Origin: an uncultured Verrucomicrobiales bacterium
GTDB taxonomy: Bacteria; Verrucomicrobiota; Verrucomicrobiia; Verrucomicrobiales; Akkermansiaceae
Direction of reading: 5' to 3'
Assembly (NCBI GenBank): GCA_937944055.1
Contig: CALDZJ010000075.1
Coordinates: forward strand, 1-35,940
DNA: 35,940 bases
Part shown: positions 16,205 to 25,417 of the stretch, piece after piece
Numbering within the stretch: position 1 is the first letter of the stretch
Layout: the number at the start of each line of letters is the position of its first letter
The notes under the pieces: generated by a model
The model's database searches: none
Told to the model about the DNA's origin: nothing
What the model saw: only the letters and a program-made list of their open reading frames with translations
Program-made: the position numbers and the translations under genes

Positions 16205-16894
16205 ATGAAAAAAACAATCTCTTTTCTCGCCGCCATCTCCCTCTTTGCTCTCTCATCTTGCACCCCATCTCTCAACGAAGAGCAAAAAACAAAAATCACC
16301 TCAGTCGCCATCGCCACACCAGAAGTCAAAACAGAAGCCTACCAAGCGCCATCAGGCGGAAGCGACGCAGCCCGCAGTGCCGCATCCGGAGCTGGCGTCT
16401 ACGGTGGCATAATCGGAAGCGTAGTCGGAAGTCTCGTTGGCGAGGCCATCCATGCCACCCAGAACGCGTCATTCAAAAAATCCAGCAGCTCACACTTCGA
16501 TCAAATCGCCAAAAACACCCCATCCGATCTCAACTCAACCCTGAAATCGAATCTCACCGCATCCGTTAAAACCGACCCCTTTTTCGGCCCTCGCCTTCGC
16601 TCGTCGTCACCCTACAACTTCCAATCCAGCGTCCAAAGCCACGGCCTCCGGCGCACCGGAAAAGACACCAACGGACAAATCCTTCTTAGCCCAAGCATTA
16701 CCACCCTCATCGGCCTCGCCCAGCCGGAAGGAAAAAACCTCCTCTCTCGAGCCGTAGTCGGCACCAGCCCAACCAAAGCAACCATCGCTCAATACGCTCA
16801 GAACAAAACCCTCCTCCAAAAGGCCTACTCAGAAGCCACCCAAAACGCCTCCCAAAAGTACTCCGCAATCCTCGCTAAAACCTCCAAAAAATAA
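16205..16894 (+). CDS. Putative lipoprotein with glycine-rich membrane-like segment
   Basis: A 229-residue protein begins MKKTISFLAAISLFALSSC: a signal peptide with a lipobox ending at Cys19, so probably acylated and membrane anchored. Residues ~55-85 contain a Gly/Ala/Ser-rich stretch (SGAGVYGGIIGSVVGSLVGEAI) like the glycine-zipper segments of small envelope lipoproteins. The remainder is rich in Ser, Thr, Asn and Lys with no recognised fold. It is divergent from the photolyase-like gene across ~50 nt and followed by the repair pair. Function is unknown. The confident part is export and lipidation. Confidence 0.75.
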   Translation: MKKTISFLAAISLFALSSCTPSLNEEQKTKITSVAIATPEVKTEAYQAPSGGSDAARSAASGAGVYGGIIGSVVGSLVGEAIHATQNASFKKSSSSHFDQIAKNTPSDLNSTLKSNLTASVKTDPFFGPRLRSSSPYNFQSSVQSHGLRRTGKDTNGQILLSPSITTLIGLAQPEGKNLLSRAVVGTSPTKATIAQYAQNKTLLQKAYSEATQNASQKYSAILAKTSKK

Positions 16895-17006
16895 TCCCCC
16901 CCCAACCAAGCCCCCAAAAACCTCTACACCCCCGCACGATCCCCCCTCACCCAAGCAAAGCCTCAATTCTCTAACAATCCTTCCATCATTAACTCAAATG
17001 AACTAT

Positions 17007-17020
17007 TGTTCACTTGAACG
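17007..17020 (+). promoter_or_regulatory. LexA-like operator touching the radical SAM start codon
   Basis: TGTTC-ACTT-GAACG directly abuts the ATG at 17021. It matches 9 of 10 positions of TGTTC-N4-GAACA, a pattern I recall as the LexA motif reported for Verrucomicrobia; I could not check this. It overlaps a larger imperfect palindrome (16994-17017) with arms TCAAATGAAC and GTTCACTTGA around TATT. A repressor bound here would block initiation. The downstream genes are of a DNA-repair type, which makes SOS control plausible. LexA itself is not in the window. Confidence 0.45.
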
Positions 17021-18271
17021 ATGGAACTTCAAAAGAAACTCGAAATCCTAGCCGACGCCGCCAAATACGACGCCTCCTGCGCCAGCTCCGGCGCCACGCG
17101 AAAAGACTCCACCTCCGGCAGCGGAATCGGCTCCACCGGCGGCACCGGCATCTGCCACTCCTACGCGCCCGATGGCCGCTGCATCTCCCTTCTCAAAGTC
17201 CTCCTCACCAATCGCTGCCTCTACGACTGCCACTACTGCATCAACCGCCGCTCCTCCAACGTTCAACGCGCCGCCTTCGCCCCTGCCGAAGTCGTCAAAC
17301 TCACCCTAGACTTCTACAAACGCAACTACATCGAGGGCCTCTTCCTCTCCTCCGGCATCATCCGCAATGCTGACCACACCATGGAAATGGTCATCGAAGT
17401 CGCCCGCTCCCTGCGCGAGGATCACGACTTCCGCGGCTACATCCACCTCAAAACCATCCCCGAGGCCTCCGTCGCCCTCATCGAAAAAGCCGGCCAGCTC
17501 GCCGACCGCATCTCCATCAACATCGAACTCCCCTCAGAAGAATCCCTCAAAAAATTCGCCCCAGAAAAATCCCTCAAACGCACCCGCCAAGCCATGGGAA
17601 AAATCCGCCACCGCGTCGAAAATGCCAAACAAGTCCGCCGCGAAAAATCCCCCGCTGCCAAAAAATCCTCCGAATCTAAATTCGCCACCGGCCAAAGTAC
17701 GCAAATCATCGTAGGTGCCGATGCCTCCACCGACCAAACCTTCCTCAAACGCTCCACCGACCTCTACTCCAATTTTAAGCTCAAACGCGTCTACTACTCC
17801 GCCTTCTCTCCCATCCCCCACCCCTCCGCCATCCTCCCCCTCCAAGCCCCTCCCCTCATCCGCGAGCACCGCCTCTACCAAGCCGACTGGCTCATGCGCT
17901 TCTACGGATTCCAGGCCACCGAAATCGTCTCAAATGACCTCCCAAACCTCGACCTAGATCTCGATCCCAAGCTCTCCTGGGCCCTCCGCAATCGACACCT
18001 CTTCCCCATCGATCTCAACCGCGCTGATAAACTCCTCCTCTACCGCATCCCCGGCCTCGGCATCCGCAACGCTGACCGCATCCTAAAAATCCGACGCTTC
18101 ACCGCCATTCGCATCACCGACCTCATCCGCCTCCGCGTCTCCCTCAAAAAAATCCTCCCCTTCATCATCACCCCCGACCACCACCCCAACACCCGCGAAC
18201 TCGACCACGACAACCTCCGCGCCCGCTTCGCCCCCAAACCAAAACAACTAGAACTCAAACTCACAACATAA
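17021..18271 (+). CDS. Putative DNA modification/repair radical SAM protein (TIGR03916-like)
   Basis: A 416-residue radical SAM enzyme whose 4Fe-4S motif is Cys66-LYD-Cys70-HY-Cys73. Further cysteines precede it (DASCASSG, GICHSYAPDGRC). The core barrel follows (EGLFLSSGIIRN, GYIHLKTIPEAS, DRISINIELPS), with a Lys-rich insert at ~195-220. The C-terminus has a helix-hairpin-helix DNA-binding motif (LNRADKLLLYRIPGLGIRNADRILKIR). This layout matches the family named putative DNA modification/repair radical SAM protein, which is usually paired with a DUF4130/uracil-glycosylase-like protein; exactly that pair occurs here, 24 nt apart. The reaction is not known. A LexA-like box abuts its start codon, so damage induction is likely. 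Confidence 0.88.
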   Translation: MELQKKLEILADAAKYDASCASSGATRKDSTSGSGIGSTGGTGICHSYAPDGRCISLLKVLLTNRCLYDCHYCINRRSSNVQRAAFAPAEVVKLTLDFYKRNYIEGLFLSSGIIRNADHTMEMVIEVARSLREDHDFRGYIHLKTIPEASVALIEKAGQLADRISINIELPSEESLKKFAPEKSLKRTRQAMGKIRHRVENAKQVRREKSPAAKKSSESKFATGQSTQIIVGADASTDQTFLKRSTDLYSNFKLKRVYYSAFSPIPHPSAILPLQAPPLIREHRLYQADWLMRFYGFQATEIVSNDLPNLDLDLDPKLSWALRNRHLFPIDLNRADKLLLYRIPGLGIRNADRILKIRRFTAIRITDLIRLRVSLKKILPFIITPDHHPNTRELDHDNLRARFAPKPKQLELKLTT

Positions 18272-18295
18272 CCCAGTAACCCAATAACCATCCCC

Positions 18296-19210
18296 ATGCT
18301 CACCCTAACCATCGCATCCCACTTCCCCGACTGGCGCACCAAAGCCCGCGCCCTCCTCCGCGCCCAGATCTCACCATCGGAAGTCCTCTGGCAAGCCCCC
18401 GGCCAAGCCTCCCTCTTCGATTCGCCCATCGACTCCCCCTCGCCAATTCCACCTCCAAAATGCTCCCCGCCTCAAATCCCACGCGACTTCCTCACCATCG
18501 CCCAAACCATCTCCCACCACGCCTCCCCCGACCGCTGGGCCCTCCTCTACCAAACCCTCTGGCGTCTCACCCATGGCCGCGAAAAAAACCTCCTCAAAAT
18601 CCCCTCCGATCCCACCATCGCACGCCTCCATAAAATGCGCAAAGACCTCTCCCGCGACATCCACAAAATGCACGCCTTCGTCCGCTTCAAAAAAACCGGC
18701 GAAGACCCCGCCACCGATCGCGAACAATTCATGGCATGGTTCGAACCTGATCACCACATCATGCCCCTCACCGCCCGCTTCTTCCAAAAACGTTTCACCG
18801 GCATGGACTGGACCATCTTCACCCCCACCGGCTCCGCCACCTGGGATGGCAAAAACCTCCACCTCGGCCCCGGCGTTGAAAAAGTCGAGGTCCCTGAAGA
18901 AGAACTCGATGCACTCTGGCGCGGTTACTACAAAAGCATCTTCAACCCCGCCCGTCTCAAAACCAAAGCCATGCAGGCCGAGATGCCTAAGAAATATTGG
19001 AAAAACCTCCCCGAAGCCGACCTCATCGAGTCCCTCATCGCTGAAAGCCAAAGCCGCGTCCAAGAAATGCATCAAGCTCCCCTCCAGCCCCCCACCAGCG
19101 GCGGCCAAAACCCCTACCTAAAACACCTCCACGAACTCACCTCATCTGAAGAAAAGCTCAACGAGCCCTCAGACCCCTCGGGGGGCCCCTCCGCCCAGCC
19201 TCAGCACTGA
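18296..19210 (+). CDS. TIGR03915/DUF4130 family putative DNA repair protein
   Basis: A 304-residue protein with the DUF4130 pattern: the middle carries HKMRKDLSRDIHKMHAFVRF, EQFMAWFEPDHHIMPLTARFF and RFTGMDWTIFTPTGSATWDG, and the C-terminal part has LWRGYYKSIFNPARLKTKAMQAEMPKKYW and LPEADLI. This family is found beside the radical SAM repair protein, as here. In many bacteria it is fused to a C-terminal family-4-type uracil-DNA glycosylase domain. That domain is absent: the protein ends in a Pro/Ser-rich tail soon after LIESLIAESQ. It may act with a separate glycosylase. The biochemical role is unknown; partnership with the upstream gene is inferred from context. Confidence 0.85.
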   Translation: MLTLTIASHFPDWRTKARALLRAQISPSEVLWQAPGQASLFDSPIDSPSPIPPPKCSPPQIPRDFLTIAQTISHHASPDRWALLYQTLWRLTHGREKNLLKIPSDPTIARLHKMRKDLSRDIHKMHAFVRFKKTGEDPATDREQFMAWFEPDHHIMPLTARFFQKRFTGMDWTIFTPTGSATWDGKNLHLGPGVEKVEVPEEELDALWRGYYKSIFNPARLKTKAMQAEMPKKYWKNLPEADLIESLIAESQSRVQEMHQAPLQPPTSGGQNPYLKHLHELTSSEEKLNEPSDPSGGPSAQPQH

Positions 19211-19216
19211 TAAAGT

Positions 19217-20509
19217 TTACCGGACCGGCAGACTAGGATCCCCAAAAAGATTCAACTCACACATCCCCTGATGATAAGTCGCAGACTTCTCAGCATCCTT
19301 TGCCATGCCCGCCTTCGAGATCGCCAGCGCGATCCCCGCCGTCACCTCCTTCTCCCCTAGTGCCGCCACCCAAAAGGAAGCCATCGTCTGCGTCGTCCCA
19401 TCCAGTTTCCCCTCCAGCATCATAAGCGGAAAGTCCTCATTCGGATTATGGAAATGCGGCTTCCCCTCCCGCGCTGGGGCCACAATTAGCACCGCACCAC
19501 CCCCCGGCTGCCGTAACATCGCCTCCGTAATACACGGATCCTGAGCCGCATCAAAATGCCCCGTAAAGCAAGACACCGTCGTCATCACCAAAGCCCGCTT
19601 ATTGCTCAATTTCTCAACATGCTCATAAGTAAAAATCTCACCATTTTCTAATTGCCACATATCCACCAACCCATGCCCGTGAATGTGCCATTTATTAATC
19701 ACTCCTTCAGAAAATTTTGCGCTCAGATTCTCCGTACTTAAATCAAAATCCCCCTCCTCACCCTCTGCATCCCAAGAAGTGAAGTCATTAAAGAAAAAAG
19801 AAACCTTCCCCTCCGGCCACGCTGCTGGAATCAGCTCCTTACCACTCTTTAAAACCTTCGCGTAAGCCCCGCGCACCTCACACGTCAGAGCCAGCTCCCC
19901 CTCCTCATCTCCCGCGAGGTAGGCCTTCACCTTCTCGCCATAAGCCATTACCTCCTCCACCGTCCGCAGCGGAATCCGGCCGATAGCAGTCGTCCCATCC
20001 GGATAAATCATCGCCGCACGATCCTCCTCAAACTCCCCATAAATCCCATCCCCATCGAGATCCCAACTCGTCGGGCTTAAAAAATAAACATCGGTCGGGA
20101 TGTCCGTATCATTCCCCCACATATTCTTGTGATAAGTATCCCGATCAGGAATCAGCCCACCCTCCGGCGTGCTATCCCCACCTAAAATCACCGTATCAAA
20201 ACCCTCCTTGTCAATGTGCTCCCGCACACAAAGCCGAATCTTATTTTGCAAATCCCCATGCTCATACTTCTCCGCAATCTCATCAGTCCCCACCACCTTC
20301 ATCGGCGTCCCCTGCTCCCCCCGCATCTCCGCATAAGCCAACCAAGCCTCCCGTAAGGAAGGCGGACTCACCAAGAGCACTTTTGTCTCTTCCTTCTCTT
20401 CTACCACCTCTTCTCCAAGCTCTTCCGCACCCTTCTCTGTATCAAGTTCAGAATCAGCAAAAGCCCACCCAAAAAAACCCAAACAAACACTTAAAGAAAT
20501 CAATTTCAT
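19217..20509 (-). CDS. Exported cysteine peptidase of the C25 (gingipain-like) type
   Basis: A protein of 430 residues from the start near 20509, chosen because it opens a signal peptide (MKLISLSVCLGFFGWAFA); an in-frame GTG lies upstream at 20557. Residues ~136-200 carry PTDVYFLSPTSWDLDGDGIYGE and AIGRIPLRTVEEVMAYGEKV, typical of the C25 pro-catalytic region. The catalytic dyad is likely in HIHGHG (His277/279) and SCFTG (Cys314), and the end NLFGDPSLPVR is the classic C25 closing motif. Unlike gingipains it has no long propeptide, adhesin domains or sorting tail. It probably cleaves proteins in the periplasm or outside the cell. It is convergent with the repair operon, only 6 nt apart. Confidence 0.82.
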   Translation of the reverse strand: MKLISLSVCLGFFGWAFADSELDTEKGAEELGEEVVEEKEETKVLLVSPPSLREAWLAYAEMRGEQGTPMKVVGTDEIAEKYEHGDLQNKIRLCVREHIDKEGFDTVILGGDSTPEGGLIPDRDTYHKNMWGNDTDIPTDVYFLSPTSWDLDGDGIYGEFEEDRAAMIYPDGTTAIGRIPLRTVEEVMAYGEKVKAYLAGDEEGELALTCEVRGAYAKVLKSGKELIPAAWPEGKVSFFFNDFTSWDAEGEEGDFDLSTENLSAKFSEGVINKWHIHGHGLVDMWQLENGEIFTYEHVEKLSNKRALVMTTVSCFTGHFDAAQDPCITEAMLRQPGGGAVLIVAPAREGKPHFHNPNEDFPLMMLEGKLDGTTQTMASFWVAALGEKEVTAGIALAISKAGMAKDAEKSATYHQGMCELNLFGDPSLPVR

Positions 20510-20671
20510 CATCAAATTTTCGATCACAAAGAACCCGTCCCCCTCTCTCAACAACACAGAAAATCAACGGCCCTAAATTTGCCTCGACCATCTCACCGAT
20601 CACCCAAAATCCAAGAAAATATTACCCACCACCACGCGGCATCGGCCCGATCTCCTATCTCAGAACTCCTA

Positions 20672-20709
20672 TAAAAAAAAATCCCCCACCCGTAAACGAG
20701 TGGAAGATT
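20672..20709 (-). terminator. Rho-independent terminator of transketolase
   Basis: On the minus strand, just past the transketolase stop, AATCTTCCACTCG pairs with CGGGTGGGGGATT across a TTTA loop. The stem is 13 bp including several G-U pairs, and a run of nine T follows. Strength, position and T-run fit an intrinsic terminator for the leftward tkt transcript. Confidence 0.88.
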
Positions 20710-20737
20710 TGAAAAAATGCCTAGATCCTACGCGAGC

Positions 20738-22711
20738 TTAACTCAGAGCCTTCACCAGACCTTCCGCATTGATTCCCAGCTCGTCCATCACGACATTCCC
20801 GGGAGCCGAAATACCAAAACGATCAATCCCTATCACAGAGCCCTCAAGGCCCACATACTTATACCAAAGTCCGGTCACACCCGCTTCGATCGCCGCACGC
20901 TTCGTGCACGACGCTGGCAGAACCTCCTCTTTGTAAGCCTCTGACTGACGGTCGAAGCGCTCCAAACACGGAGCCGAAACCACGCGAGCTCCCCCGCCGA
21001 GTTCCTCCGCCGCCTTGAGCGCGTGCTCCACCTCCGAGCCCGTCGCAAGAATGATGCACTCCAGCGCACCTTCCTCCTTTTTCAAAATGTAAGCGCCTTT
21101 CGCAACTCCGTCACGACGATCTTGCACCGACGCGATCTCATTCAAAGACATCACCTTTTGACGACTCAAGATCAGAGCCGTAGGCCCATCCACCCGCTCC
21201 ATCGCGCAGACCCAGGCCCCCGCCACCTCCTCTTGGTCTCCCGGGCGGATCACATCGAGATTCGGAATCACCCGCAGACCACTCACAGTCTCAACCGGTT
21301 GATGAGTCGGCCCATCCTCACCCACTCCTACCGAATCGTGCGTGAAAATGTAAGCCACCGGAAGCTTCGCAAGACCCGCAATCCGGATTGCAGGGCGCAA
21401 GTAGTCCGCAAAGACACAGAAAGTTGCACCACTAATACGGAAGAGTCCATCATAGGCGATCCCATTACAAATCGCGCCCATCCCGTGCTCCCGAATGCCG
21501 AACCAAATGTTTCGCCCAGACGGATCCTGCGCAGAAAAATCGCCTCCCTCTTTTAAGTAGTTCTTCGTGGATCCATAAAGATCCGCTGATCCAGAAATCA
21601 CCGAAGGCATCACCTTCGCCACCGCATTGATCACCACTCCGCCAGAACCCCGCGTGGCATCCGCATAGTCCTCTGCAAATTCCGGAATCTGCGCCGAGAG
21701 ATCAGTCGGCACCACCTTAGCCACCGCATCCTCTAGCTCACTTGCCAAGTCCACATTCGCCGCGGCCCAAGCCTCATAAGTAGCCTGCCACTCTTGAAAG
21801 ACAGCGGCCTTAGCCTCGCTCTGGGCTGCAAAATAAGCGCGAGTCTCATCAGACACATAAAAATGCTCCTCAGGCAGTCCCAGCCTCTTGCGAGCCTCCT
21901 CCGCAAATTTTGCGCCCCCCTCACCGTGAGCGGAAGCAGTGCCAGCCACTTCAGGAATCCCACGGCCAATCTCGGTTTTAGCAATAATGACCGAAGGCTT
22001 TCCACTGCTGGCCTTAGCCGCATTAAAAGCCTCAAGGAAGACCTCCATATCATGGCCATCCACCGTCACTGCATTCCACCCCAATGATTCAAAATACCTC
22101 TCCGTATCCCAGCCCTGAGTCTTATCAGCCATCGCATCCAGGGTCACATCATTCGAGTCATAAATCAGGATAAGGTTATCTAAGTGATTATGCCCTGCGA
22201 AGGCGATGGCCTCCTGCGCCACCCCTTCTTGAAGACAGCCATCACCGGCCAACGCCACCACATGATGATCGAAGATCGTATGATCAGCGGTATTGAAACG
22301 AGCCGCCGCACGCTTCCCAGAAAGAGCGTATCCCACCGCATTTCCCACCCCTTGCCCCAACGGGCCCGTCGTTGCCTCCACTCCCTCCGTCTCATCAAAC
22401 TCAGGGTGCCCCGGCGTGATCGAGTGTAATTTGCGAAAATCCGCGACATCTTGGCCCGTCACCTTAAAGCCAGCAAGATGCAGCCAGCTATAAATAAACA
22501 TTGAGCCATGACCCGCAGAAAGAATGAAACGATCACGGTTTAACCACTTCGGAGCTGCCGGATTAAATCGCAAAGCCTCACCAAAAAGAACCGCGCCCAT
22601 ATCGGCGCAGCCAAGCGGGAGACCAAGATGGCCGGAAGAGCAAGCATGGATGGCATCGATCGCCAATCCGCGAGCTTCGGCCGCAACTCTAGAAAGTGCT
22701 TCAGTATTCAT
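20738..22711 (-). CDS. tkt: Transketolase
   Basis: The 657-residue length is typical. The N-terminal thiamine diphosphate domain has [20 protein letters not shown] and [18 protein letters not shown]. The TPP/Mg motif is [13 protein letters not shown] followed by YDSNDVTLD, and HGEGG follows. The middle pyrimidine domain carries [31 protein letters not shown] and the [14 protein letters not shown] segment, and the C-terminal domain has [10 protein letters not shown]. It transfers two-carbon ketol units between sugar phosphates in the cytoplasm (pentose phosphate pathway). It appears to be a single-gene transcript with its own strong terminator. No Shine-Dalgarno sequence precedes the ATG at 22711. 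Confidence 0.96.
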   Translation of the reverse strand: MNTEALSRVAAEARGLAIDAIHACSSGHLGLPLGCADMGAVLFGEALRFNPAAPKWLNRDRFILSAGHGSMFIYSWLHLAGFKVTGQDVADFRKLHSITPGHPEFDETEGVEATTGPLGQGVGNAVGYALSGKRAAARFNTADHTIFDHHVVALAGDGCLQEGVAQEAIAFAGHNHLDNLILIYDSNDVTLDAMADKTQGWDTERYFESLGWNAVTVDGHDMEVFLEAFNAAKASSGKPSVIIAKTEIGRGIPEVAGTASAHGEGGAKFAEEARKRLGLPEEHFYVSDETRAYFAAQSEAKAAVFQEWQATYEAWAAANVDLASELEDAVAKVVPTDLSAQIPEFAEDYADATRGSGGVVINAVAKVMPSVISGSADLYGSTKNYLKEGGDFSAQDPSGRNIWFGIREHGMGAICNGIAYDGLFRISGATFCVFADYLRPAIRIAGLAKLPVAYIFTHDSVGVGEDGPTHQPVETVSGLRVIPNLDVIRPGDQEEVAGAWVCAMERVDGPTALILSRQKVMSLNEIASVQDRRDGVAKGAYILKKEEGALECIILATGSEVEHALKAAEELGGGARVVSAPCLERFDRQSEAYKEEVLPASCTKRAAIEAGVTGLWYKYVGLEGSVIGIDRFGISAPGNVVMDELGINAEGLVKALS

Positions 22712-22857
22712 CTGGAACTAAACTCCCTAAATCACGCCCTTCAATCAAGCCGTAATACAGGCGAGATCCCGCCCCAGCCTCTCCATGATCTCGGATTCTT
22801 CAGATTTCCCCCAAGAAATCCTTCACCCCTTCCCTCCCATCAGCCACTCTCTCCCAC

Positions 22858-23409
22858 GTGAATACTCACCCACTCCCCCCCGATCTTGAAAAAAAGATCA
22901 TGCTCGCAGACCCCTCCCTTCGCGATGGCCACTTTAATAAATCCGTCGTCCTCCTCGCCGAGCACACCCCAGAAGAAGGAGCCTTTGGCCTCATTCTCAA
23001 CCACCCCTCCGGGCAAAAAGTCGGCGACCTCATCTCTGACTCAGAATTTTCAGACCTCCATCAACTCCCAGTCCACCTCGGCGGCCCCGTCGCGCGTGAT
23101 CAACTCACCTTCGCAGCCTTTTGGGAGCAAGACTCGCAGCTCGGCTTTGCCACCCGCATTTCAGTCGATGAAGCAAGAGCCTACTTCGCTCAGCCGAACA
23201 CCCTCGTCAAAGCCTTCGCCGGCTACTCCGGCTGGTCAAAAAACCAACTTGAAGATGAGGTCGAACAAAAAGCATGGACCATCATCCACCCAGAAACCGA
23301 GCTCCTCACCCTCCCTCATGACACCTCCCTCTGGAAAAAACTCCTCAGTGAAATTTCCCCCTACCACCGCATCCTCGCCGATGCCCCAGACGAACTTTTA
23401 GCGAACTAA
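22858..23409 (+). CDS. YqgE/AlgH family protein
   Basis: A 183-residue protein with a GTG start at 22858. It shows the conserved AlgH/YqgE features: an early MLADPSLRDGHFNKSVVLLAEH, then GAFGLILNHP near residue 43, HLGGPV near 77, and FAGYSGWSKNQLEDEVEQKAW at ~124-144. The family forms a compact cytoplasmic beta-rich fold. It was first linked to alginate control in Pseudomonas, but the molecular function remains unclear. Length and motif order match the family throughout. It is divergent from tkt and followed 72 nt later by the exported glycosidase, with no obvious operon link. Confidence 0.92.
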   Translation: MNTHPLPPDLEKKIMLADPSLRDGHFNKSVVLLAEHTPEEGAFGLILNHPSGQKVGDLISDSEFSDLHQLPVHLGGPVARDQLTFAAFWEQDSQLGFATRISVDEARAYFAQPNTLVKAFAGYSGWSKNQLEDEVEQKAWTIIHPETELLTLPHDTSLWKKLLSEISPYHRILADAPDELLAN

Positions 23410-23481
23410 GAAAACTCTCGTACCACTGCGAAAAAGCGAGCTTGCCCGGCACCGCGGCACTTTCCTAGAATACGTGATTCC

Positions 23482-25368
23482 ATGAAAAAAATCGCGTCCT
23501 CGCCCCTTTCACTCACCATCCTGGCTCTCATCACCTTTTCGCCAGCATTCGCCCTCCCCCCGAGAGTAGATGGCGATGGCTCTATTCGCATCACCGGGGC
23601 CCACACCCAATGGCAACCAGTCACCCTCACACTCGCTGGCCCCTTTGCCAGAGAGGATGACCAAGAGCCGAACCCCTTCCGAGACTACGCCCTCTCCGTC
23701 ACCTTCACTCACAGCTCAGGCTCGCCAGAATACCACGTCCCCGGCTACTTCGCGGCCGATGGCCAAGCCGCAGAAACCTCCGCCAAATCTGGCAATCAAT
23801 GGCGCGCTCATTTCTCGCCAGACCTCCCCGGCGAATGGACCTACACCACCACCTTCCTCAGCGGAAAAGACATCGCCCTTCACCCTCCCAGCCACTTTCC
23901 TGACACAGAAGTCCAGACCCTGAAAAACTTCCATCAATCGGGCAGCATCACCATCCAGCCCACCCCCAGCACCGCCCCCGGCTTCTACGCCGAAGGTCGC
24001 CTAAGCTACGTTAAAAAACCCTACCTCCAATTCGCCGGCTCACAGCGCTACTTCCTAAAAGCCGGGGCAGATGCTCCAGAAACCCTTCTCGCATACGTCG
24101 ACTTTGACGACACCTTCGCGCTCAAAAAAAACGCCCCCCTCAAGCACTACAAAGCACACCTTCAAGACTGGAAACCAGGCGATCCCACTTGGAAAAACGG
24201 CAAAGGCAAGGGCCTCATCGGCGCCCTGAACTACCTCTCCACAAAAGGAATGAACGCCTTCTCCTTCCTCCCTTACAACGCCGGAGGAGATGGCGATAAC
24301 GTTTGGCCCTTCACCTCCCGAGATCAAAAATTCCACTACGATTGCTCCAAGCTCGATCAGTGGAACATCATCTTCACCCACGCCCAGACCAAGGGCCTTT
24401 TCCTCCATTTCAAACTCCAAGAAACCGAAATTGATGACCTCAGAATCAACAGCGACCAAAGCCAAAAAACAGGCCCCGTCCCCACCTCGCTGGATGACGG
24501 CGAACTGGGCCCCGAGCGGAAACTCTATTGCCGTGAAATCATCGCCCGCTTCAGCCACCACCTCGCCCTAAATTGGAACCTCGGCGAAGAAAACACCCAG
24601 ACCACCAAGCAGCAAATGGAGATGGCCCACTATCTCCGCGCCCTCGATCCCTACCAACACCACCTCGTCCTCCACACCTACCCACAAGAGCAAGATAAAG
24701 TCTACCGCCCCCTCCTCGGAGTAGAAGCCCTCACCGGAGTCTCACTGCAAAACTCCGCGCTCAAGGACGTCCACTGGCAAAGCGTCAAATGGCGCCGCGC
24801 CTCGATGAAAACAGGCCATCCGTGGTGCATCGCATTTGATGAACCCGGTGATGCCGAAATCGGCGTCCCCCCAGATCCTGACTACCCCGGCATGCCTCAG
24901 CATCATCAAGGCCCCACAATCCACCAAACCCGCAAATGGGTCCTTTGGGGGAACCTCCTCGGCGGAGGCTGGGGCGTAGAATACTACTTCGGCTATAAAC
25001 TCCCCCAAAATGACCTCGTTTGCGAAGACTGGCGCTCCCGCGACCAATCATGGACCTACGCCAAACACGCCCTCGACTTCTTCCGAGAGCAAAACATCCC
25101 CATCCACACCATGAATCCTAAGCCAGAGGCCGTCGGCAATCCCGAAAAAGGAAACAAAACCTACTGCCTTTCCGGGGAAAACATCCACATCCTAGGCTTC
25201 CCCGATGGCGGCACCGCCACCCTCACACTCCCCAAAGGAAAAAACCCGAAAACAATCCAATGGTTCAACCCCCGAAATGGTGACATGACCAAGCCCACCC
25301 CGCTCGGAAAGCTCAGCATCACCTGCCCCGATCACCATGACTGGATCGCCCTCATCCGCACTCACTAA
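23482..25368 (+). CDS. Exported glycoside-hydrolase-like protein with DUF5060 and collagen-binding-type domains
   Basis: A 628-residue protein with a signal peptide (MKKIASSPLSLTILALITFSPAFA). Residues ~45-150 match a DUF5060-type beta-sandwich (NPFRDYALSVTFTH, YHVPGYFAADG, WRAHFSPDLPGEWTYTTTF). The middle is a TIM-barrel glycosidase-like region (FLKAGADAPETLLAY, LNYLSTKGMNAFSFLPYN, LFLHFKLQETE). Candidate acidic catalytic residues are Glu369/370 in NWNLGEENT and Glu454 in FDEPGD. The C-terminal ~90 residues resemble the putative collagen-binding domain that closes such enzymes (WFNPRNGDM). Substrate is unknown; a secreted polysaccharide-degrading role is likely. It stands alone, without PUL-type transporters or sulfatases, and a SOUL gene follows. 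Confidence 0.82.
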   Translation: MKKIASSPLSLTILALITFSPAFALPPRVDGDGSIRITGAHTQWQPVTLTLAGPFAREDDQEPNPFRDYALSVTFTHSSGSPEYHVPGYFAADGQAAETSAKSGNQWRAHFSPDLPGEWTYTTTFLSGKDIALHPPSHFPDTEVQTLKNFHQSGSITIQPTPSTAPGFYAEGRLSYVKKPYLQFAGSQRYFLKAGADAPETLLAYVDFDDTFALKKNAPLKHYKAHLQDWKPGDPTWKNGKGKGLIGALNYLSTKGMNAFSFLPYNAGGDGDNVWPFTSRDQKFHYDCSKLDQWNIIFTHAQTKGLFLHFKLQETEIDDLRINSDQSQKTGPVPTSLDDGELGPERKLYCREIIARFSHHLALNWNLGEENTQTTKQQMEMAHYLRALDPYQHHLVLHTYPQEQDKVYRPLLGVEALTGVSLQNSALKDVHWQSVKWRRASMKTGHPWCIAFDEPGDAEIGVPPDPDYPGMPQHHQGPTIHQTRKWVLWGNLLGGGWGVEYYFGYKLPQNDLVCEDWRSRDQSWTYAKHALDFFREQNIPIHTMNPKPEAVGNPEKGNKTYCLSGENIHILGFPDGGTATLTLPKGKNPKTIQWFNPRNGDMTKPTPLGKLSITCPDHHDWIALIRTH

Positions 25369-25417
25369 GTCCCCAGATCCCACTTGCACATTTCTGAAAC
25401 GCGACTTCCCTGAAAGA

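Noticed and set aside
17014-17373. 119-codon frame overlapping the radical SAM start
   Set aside because: It translates as Arg/His/Leu-rich low complexity and is a shifted-frame shadow of the radical SAM gene.
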